From contig NZ_CP072801.1 in NCBI RefSeq assembly GCF_017901135.1, positions 3,934,501 through 3,998,500 on the forward strand: DNA of 64,000 nt, in the 5' to 3' direction. The notes under the pieces are model-generated. The model was not told where the DNA came from. It did not search any database and saw only the letters and a program-made list of their open reading frames with translations. Shown here in pieces: positions 59,523 through 64,000 of this stretch (positions are counted from its first letter, which is position 1; every line of letters begins with the position of its first letter). Source of the DNA: Thiothrix litoralis. GTDB taxonomy: Bacteria > Pseudomonadota > Gammaproteobacteria > Thiotrichales > Thiotrichaceae. The translations under genes were made by a program, and so were the position numbers.

Positions 59523-62462
59523 ATGTCGGAACTTCCAAAGACCAAGGTTTTCATCAGTTACAGCCACGATTCGTCGGAACACAGCGCGGACGTATTGGCG
59601 TTTTCCGATCGTTTGAATAAAAACGGTGTTGATTGCGATATTGACCAATATCTGAATGGTTCACCGGAAGAAGGTTGGCCGCTGTGGATGGAACAGATGC
59701 TAAACGAAGCGTCTTATGTGCTTGTCATCTGCACCGAAACCTATTGGAACCGGGTACAACGCAAGGAAAAACCGGGGGTTGGCAAGGGTGTGAAGTGGGA
59801 ATCATTGCTGACTTATCAAGACATCTACGATAACGACAGTTTGAACAAGAAATTCATTCCGATAGTTTTCACCAGTACCAACCTCGAATTTATTCCTAAA
59901 CCCTTGCGGGCAGGTTCACATTACGACCTGGGTCGTGCGGAGACTTACGAAAAACTGTTGCGCCTCCTGAGCGGGCAACCCTTGGCAATCAAACCAATGT
60001 CGGGGCAGACACAGCATCTGCCGCCTGTCAATGCAAGTTCTGCGGCTCCACACATCCACTCCGACCGCCTCCCCACCGTCAAAGGCGGTTTCTTCGGACG
60101 TGAAGCTGAGTTGCAAATGCTGAATGACGCTTGGTATGGCGAAGAGAACCCTCACCCCAACCCCTCTCCCAGAGGTAGAGGGGCTAAAGAAACACGCATC
60201 ATCCAGTTCATCGCTCCTGGCGGTACGGGTAAAACCAAACTGTTGCGCCACTGGCTCGACCACACTGACGGTATTGACGCGCTGATCGCGTGGTCGTTCT
60301 ATTCGCAAGGTGCAAGCGAAGACAAACAAACCTCCGCCACTCCGTTTTTCAGCCATGCCTTTGAAAAACTCGGCTCAACCCGCGAGCGGTTCGTAACGGA
60401 GGAAGACAAGGGCGAACACCTCGCCGACCTGCTGCGCCGCCAGCGTTGTGTGTTGGTGCTGGATGGTTTGGAGCCGCTGCAACATGCCGGGAACGGGATG
60501 CGCGGCGAACTCAAAGACCGCGCCATCCGCCAACTGCTGAAAAATCTGGCGGGGCACAGTAACGGCCTGTGCATTATCACCACGCGGATTGCGGTGTATG
60601 AGCTGGCTGACCGTGCCGCCGTGGTTTCCCATGATCTGCAAAATCTCGCCCCTGTGGATGGGGTAAAACTGCTGCAATCGCTCGGTGTGCAGGGCAAGCC
60701 AACCGAACTGAGCAAAACCGTGCGCGAATATGGCTGTCATGCCCTCGCCCTCACCCTGCTGGGTAATGTGTTGCGGCTGCGCTATCAGGGCGATGTGCAA
60801 AAGCGCGACACTCTCAAAGCATTGGTCAAATCCACGGGCAGTAAGGAAAGCCGCCACGCCTTCAAGGTCATGCAAGCCTACGAAGACTGGTTTGCTGATC
60901 AACCGGAACTGGCTTTGCTGCATTTACTGGGCTTGTTCGACCACTCCATTGAACAGGCCGTGCTGCAAGTCCTGTGGGATGCACAGATTCCGCACCTGAC
61001 CGCAGGCATTGATGAAGACGACTGGCTGGAAGCCATTGCCGGGTTGCGCGAAGAACATCACCTGTTGTCACAGCATGACGGCGGCGGCGACCTCGATTGC
61101 CATCCACTGATCCGCGAATACTTCGGCAAACAACTGCAAACCCAGCACCCCGACGTATGGCAACAGGCACATGCACGGCTGTACGACTACTACAAAGCCC
61201 TGCCGGAGAAGGAACTGCCCGATACGCTGGAAGAAATGCAGCCGCTGTTCAGTGCGGTGGCGCATGGGTGTGCGGCGGGGTTGCATCAGCAGGCATTTGA
61301 TGAGGTTTACTGGCCTCGTATCCAGCGCGAGGATGAGTTTTATAATGTCAAAAAACTCGGGGCATTCAGCGATGACCTTGCTACCGTGGCGCATTTCTTC
61401 ACCACACCGTGGCAGACACCCGCTGCGGGCTTGGCTGATGCTGACAAAGCTTTAATGCTAAATTTTGTGGGAGCGGTGTTACGTGCACTAGGGCGGCTGC
61501 GTGAGGGGATGGAGTCGATGCAGGCAAACGTGGAAATGTCGGTTCAGCAGGAGAACTGGAAAGAAGCAGCCAAAGGAGCCAGTAACCTCAGCGAACTGCA
61601 ACTCACCCTCGGCGATCTCACTGAGGCACTCAGCAGTGCTGCGCAGAGTGTGGCGTATGCTGATAAATCCGGGGAACTATTCCATCGTATGTCAAAATGC
61701 ACCACCCACGCAGATGTCCTGCATCAGGTCGGGCAGGTAGCGCAAGCTCGTGAACTATTTCAGGTGGCCGAAGCCTTGCAGCAGGAACGCCAGTCTGGCT
61801 ATCCACGTTTGTATTCGCTGGGAGGTTTCCGCTACTGCGATCTGCTGCTGGTGCAGGGGGAAACGGCTGCGGTATTGGAGCGGTCGGAGTCTGCTCTTGA
61901 AGTTGCGAAGCGAAATGGCTGGTTGCTGGGTATTGCACTGGATCAACTCTCACTCGGACGGGCGCATTTGCAGCAAGCCGTCGAAGAAACCCCTCCCAGC
62001 CTCCCCTTATCAGGGGAGGAGCAAGAGCACGCTGCCCGCTCCCTGAGCGAAGCCAAAGGGTGGCTGGAGCAGGCGGTGGCGGGTTTGAGGGCAGCGGGAG
62101 CGCAACATCATTTACCACGCGGTCTGCTCGCCCGCGCTGCCTTTTTCCGCTACGCGCACGACGTTGCCCGCGCCCGGCAGGACTTGCAGGAAGTCTTCGA
62201 GATCGCCGAACCCAGCGGGATGCGGCTGTTTTTGACGGATTATCATTTGGAGATGGCGCGGTTGATGCTGGCGGAGCAGGAAGAGGGCGTATGCAATACG
62301 CCCCTACAGGGGACGGACGTAGGGGAGTATTGTATACGCCCTCTTGCTCTTCACGAACACATCGCCACAGCCGAACGTCTGATTACCGCCACCGGCTACC
62401 ACCGCCGCGACCCTGAACTCGCCGAACTCCAACAACACCTTGCTACCGGAGCCACCCCATGA
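59523..62462 (+). CDS. SEFIR-STAND NTPase-TPR protein, candidate anti-phage/immune protein, with three in-frame repeats
   Basis: 979 residues. The N-terminal SEFIR (TIR-like) domain spans ~1-140 (KVFISYSHDSSEHS, GWPLWMEQMLNEASYVLVICTETYW). A STAND/NB-ARC-type NTPase follows: GREAELQMLNDAW, P-loop APGGTGKTKLL near 232 and Walker B CVLVLDGLEPL near 311. From ~600 the protein is helical with TPR-like repeats (sensor). Three segments come from genomic repeats: HPNPSPRGRG (residues ~210-221), PPSLPLSGEE (~823-835) and GVCNTPLQGTDVGEYCIRPL (~921-941). The layout resembles bacterial NLR-like defence proteins (Avs-type). Activity is unproven. Confidence 0.82.
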   Translation: MSELPKTKVFISYSHDSSEHSADVLAFSDRLNKNGVDCDIDQYLNGSPEEGWPLWMEQMLNEASYVLVICTETYWNRVQRKEKPGVGKGVKWESLLTYQDIYDNDSLNKKFIPIVFTSTNLEFIPKPLRAGSHYDLGRAETYEKLLRLLSGQPLAIKPMSGQTQHLPPVNASSAAPHIHSDRLPTVKGGFFGREAELQMLNDAWYGEENPHPNPSPRGRGAKETRIIQFIAPGGTGKTKLLRHWLDHTDGIDALIAWSFYSQGASEDKQTSATPFFSHAFEKLGSTRERFVTEEDKGEHLADLLRRQRCVLVLDGLEPLQHAGNGMRGELKDRAIRQLLKNLAGHSNGLCIITTRIAVYELADRAAVVSHDLQNLAPVDGVKLLQSLGVQGKPTELSKTVREYGCHALALTLLGNVLRLRYQGDVQKRDTLKALVKSTGSKESRHAFKVMQAYEDWFADQPELALLHLLGLFDHSIEQAVLQVLWDAQIPHLTAGIDEDDWLEAIAGLREEHHLLSQHDGGGDLDCHPLIREYFGKQLQTQHPDVWQQAHARLYDYYKALPEKELPDTLEEMQPLFSAVAHGCAAGLHQQAFDEVYWPRIQREDEFYNVKKLGAFSDDLATVAHFFTTPWQTPAAGLADADKALMLNFVGAVLRALGRLREGMESMQANVEMSVQQENWKEAAKGASNLSELQLTLGDLTEALSSAAQSVAYADKSGELFHRMSKCTTHADVLHQVGQVAQARELFQVAEALQQERQSGYPRLYSLGGFRYCDLLLVQGETAAVLERSESALEVAKRNGWLLGIALDQLSLGRAHLQQAVEETPPSLPLSGEEQEHAARSLSEAKGWLEQAVAGLRAAGAQHHLPRGLLARAAFFRYAHDVARARQDLQEVFEIAEPSGMRLFLTDYHLEMARLMLAEQEEGVCNTPLQGTDVGEYCIRPLALHEHIATAERLITATGYHRRDPELAELQQHLATGATP
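60149..60185. repeat. In-frame CCCCTCTCCC repeat in the SEFIR-STAND gene
   Basis: CCCTCACCCCAACCCC followed by the imperfect hairpin CCCCTCT...AGAGGGG (60161-60183). This C-rich repeat type is dispersed in many proteobacterial genomes; here it encodes PHPNPSPRGRG in the linker between SEFIR and NTPase. Confidence 0.7.
61988..62022. repeat. In-frame CCTCCCCT hairpin repeat in the SEFIR-STAND gene
   Basis: CCTCCCCTTATCAGGGGAGG (62000-62019) is a perfect 8-base stem; the flanks ACCCCTCCCAG and AGC match a common dispersed repeat type. It lies in the TPR region and is translated as PPSLPLSGEE. A CTGAGCGAAGCCAAAGGG segment of another repeat class follows at about 62043. Confidence 0.65.
62283..62343. 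repeat. REP/BIME-like palindromic pair inside the SEFIR-STAND gene
   Basis: Left unit 62283-62307 is identical to the cbbO unit; right unit 62319-62343 begins GTAG but has drifted (GGGAGTATTGTATACGCC). Spacer 11 bases. The left half is in the same phase as in cbbO, while the right half is read in another frame (EYCIRPL). Confidence 0.85.
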
Positions 62463-62854
62463 CCACCGACAACACCCACCCACGCGGAACCCTGATCCTG
62501 CGCACCCTCGCGATGCCCAAGGACACCAACCCCAACGGCGACATCTTCGGCGGCTGGATCATGGCGCAAATGGACATCGCAGGCGGCATCCTTTCCAAAG
62601 AAGTCGCTAAAGGCCGGGTGGTAACGGTGGCGGTCAATAGCATGAAATTCATCCGCCCCGTCAACGTGGGCGACGTAGTGTGCTGCTACGGTGACGTGCT
62701 GAAAATCGGCACAACCTCCATCACCCTGCACCTGCAAGTGTGGGTCAAACCGCTGTGGCACGGCAGCGATACCGAACTGCGCTGGCAAGTGACCGAAGCC
62801 GATTTCACCTACGTCGCCATCGACGAAAATGGCCACAAACGTCCGCTAGCGTAG
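62459..62854 (+). CDS. yciA: YciA-type acyl-CoA thioesterase
   Basis: 131 residues, hot-dog fold: PRGTLILRTLAMPKDTNPNGDIFGGWIMAQMDIAGG is the YciA signature with the catalytic Asp, then VAVNSMKFIRPVNVGD. YciA hydrolyses a broad range of acyl-CoAs. The ATG overlaps the stop of the SEFIR-STAND gene (ATGA, 62459-62462). Such coupling with a defence gene is unusual and may only reflect insertion of the defence gene upstream. Confidence 0.9.
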   Translation: MTTDNTHPRGTLILRTLAMPKDTNPNGDIFGGWIMAQMDIAGGILSKEVAKGRVVTVAVNSMKFIRPVNVGDVVCCYGDVLKIGTTSITLHLQVWVKPLWHGSDTELRWQVTEADFTYVAIDENGHKRPLA

Positions 62855-62857
62855 GCA

Positions 62858-63595
62858 TCACGCCCCATTCACCCACCCCGGCAAGCGCCCCATCGCCCCT
62901 TTCATCGCGGCATGAATCGCTTCGTAACCCGGCGAAAACTGCGTTACCAGTGCCCAGAACCGCTTGGAATGGTTCATCTCCACCGTATGGCACAGCTCGT
63001 GGATCAGCGTATAGCGCACCCATTCTGGCGGCAGCAGCATCAGCTTGTAATTCAGGTTGATATTGCCGCTGGAGGAACAGCTTCCCCAGCGGGTTTGCTG
63101 CCCCTTGACGCTGCAACGGGTGTAACGCAGCCCGGTTTCTTCCGCGAGTTGCTGTAACTGCTTGCCCAGATGGAGCTGCGCATAGCCGCGTAACCAATGG
63201 CGCAACGCAAATTGGCAATGTTCCGGGTCACTGATCGCCCCGGAAAGGGTCAGGGTGTGGTGTGCCACGTAATCCAGCCCAATATTCTTGCGGGCAGTCG
63301 GCGTATAAATAACCCGCAGACTTTCCCCGCTTGCCAGCAATTCTAGCCGTTCGGGCAAGGGGGAATCGGTAGTCGCGGGGGGCGTTTCGCGCTCGATTTT
63401 GCTCAGGGTAGTCGCCACCCACGCCAGTTGGCTGTTGACCCAATCGTGTACTTGGCGCGACCCGATGCCTGCTGGTTGCGTCACCACCAGACCCTTGTTG
63501 GGGTGCAATTGCATCCGTAAATACTTCGCCCGCGCCGATTGCCGTACCGTGTAATTCAGGGTGCGTCCGTCCGGCAAGGTCAGTGCTTTCATCAT
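62858..63595 (-). CDS. YgjP-like M48-type metallopeptidase (SprT-like, DUF45)
   Basis: About 245 residues from the ATG at 63595 (MMKALTLPDGRTLNYTVRQSARAKYLRMQ); the ATG at 63592 is equally possible. The zinc motif HELCH is in RYTLIHELCHTVEMNHSKRFW, with the preceding TRWGSCSSSGNINLNYKL signature of the DUF45/YgjP family. Predicted cytoplasmic protein. Convergent with yciA and divergent from argS. Confidence 0.88.
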   Translation of the reverse strand: MMKALTLPDGRTLNYTVRQSARAKYLRMQLHPNKGLVVTQPAGIGSRQVHDWVNSQLAWVATTLSKIERETPPATTDSPLPERLELLASGESLRVIYTPTARKNIGLDYVAHHTLTLSGAISDPEHCQFALRHWLRGYAQLHLGKQLQQLAEETGLRYTRCSVKGQQTRWGSCSSSGNINLNYKLMLLPPEWVRYTLIHELCHTVEMNHSKRFWALVTQFSPGYEAIHAAMKGAMGRLPGWVNGA

Positions 63596-63693
63596 GCGAA
63601 TCCCATAATCCTGCAAATCAAGGTTCAGAATATTGGATTCTACAAGGCAAGCCGCCTAAAATCCCCCTTTTGCCCAAACCTGAAAAGAGCCTG

Positions 63694-64000
63694 ATGAATA
63701 TTCGCCAACTGCTTGATGACCGCATGACCGCCGCGCTGCACACCCTCGGCGCACCGGCTACCGTAACTGCCATTGTGAAACCTTCCGCCCGCCCCGAATT
63801 CGGCGATTATCAGGCCAACGGCGTGATGGCGGCCGCCAAGCAGTTGAAAGCCAACCCGCGTGAACTTGCCACCCGCTTGCTGGAAACGCTGGATTTGTCT
63901 GACCTCGCCGACAAGCTCGAAGTCGCGGGGCCGGGCTTTATCAATATCCACCTGAAAAACGAGTGGTTGAGTGGGGCGTTGGGGGGAGGGCGTATGCAAT
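63694..64000 (+). CDS. argS: Arginyl-tRNA synthetase, N-terminal part (runs off the window)
   Basis: Starts MNIRQLLDDRMTAALHTLGAP; the N-terminal additional domain of ArgS is clear from PEFGDYQANGVMAAAKQL and VAGPGFINIHL. The ATG at 63694 corresponds to the usual ArgS start. Residues from about 98 are encoded by the beginning of a REP/BIME-like unit, read here in a different phase (GGGRMQ). Confidence 0.92.
   Translation, partial: MNIRQLLDDRMTAALHTLGAPATVTAIVKPSARPEFGDYQANGVMAAAKQLKANPRELATRLLETLDLSDLADKLEVAGPGFINIHLKNEWLSGALGGGRMQ
63986..64000. repeat. Partial REP/BIME-like unit in argS at the window edge
   Basis: GAGGGCGTATGCAAT is identical to the first 15 bases of the left units at 8705 and 62283. 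The rest lies outside the window. Confidence 0.7.

Noticed and set aside
59916-60356. Antisense frames in the SEFIR-STAND gene
   Set aside because: The plus-strand protein has continuous SEFIR and NTPase motifs over this interval.

Overview
The window reads as chromosomal DNA of a gammaproteobacterium. The CbbQ/CbbO RuBisCO-activase pair, osmoregulated periplasmic glucan (opg) genes, type IV pili, a DUF3683 FAD/Fe-S oxidoreductase and many small mobile elements suggest a filamentous sulfur oxidiser of the Thiothrix type (Thiotrichales). That placement is an inference from gene content; there is no 16S gene in the window.

Layout. 0-3.3 kb: 3' end of a carbamoyltransferase gene, an asparagine synthetase and an AT-rich hexapeptide acyltransferase. 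3.4-6.9 kb: a minus-strand operon for a coiled-coil protein, an OmpA-domain membrane protein, a Rab-like GTPase and an HD-GYP protein. 7.1-10.1 kb: cbbQ-cbbO. 10.5-15.9 kb: opgC, opgG, a small coupled gene and opgH. 15.9-21.1 kb: ubiE and the pilus assembly genes pilB-pilC-pilD. 21.2-28.2 kb: an accessory zone with nuclease and Schlafen-type genes, Rpn nucleases, a TumE/TumA toxin-antitoxin pair, gene fragments and a TnpB element. 28.2-33.2 kb: pilin O-oligosaccharide ligase, two pilins behind a sigma-54 promoter, and two glycosyltransferases. 33.5-45 kb: mostly housekeeping genes (rplM-rpsI, porin, large oxidoreductase, amt, DUF302, SCP2, tpx). 45-60 kb: metY, mutM, dusA, tRNA-Asn, relics of a type I restriction system, chorismatase, and a DUF1538/P-II module, broken up by three more TnpB elements and one DDE insertion sequence. 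59.5-64 kb: a SEFIR-STAND-TPR candidate immune protein, a YciA-type thioesterase, a metallopeptidase and the start of argS.

The most unusual theme is a REP/BIME-like palindromic repeat: a GTAG tetranucleotide followed by a hairpin, in inverted pairs. It sits in frame inside coding sequences (cbbO, a glycosyltransferase, the SEFIR-STAND protein, and the beginning of argS at the window edge). REP elements are normally extragenic, so this recalls the protein-coding palindromic elements known from Rickettsia. The SEFIR protein carries two further, unrelated in-frame repeats.

A second theme is that the insertion sites of three IS200/IS605-type TnpB elements can be resolved to the base. Removing each element restores a sensible gene: an Rpn gene, a tumE toxin gene, and the ribosome binding site of metY. 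Two TnpB lineages are present with different left targets (TTAC/TTAT and TCAT). One lineage lacks the canonical RuvC-II glutamate, and no copy has an intact TnpA. A third point of interest is the GTPase/OmpA/coiled-coil/HD-GYP operon, which looks like an uncharacterised envelope signalling module.
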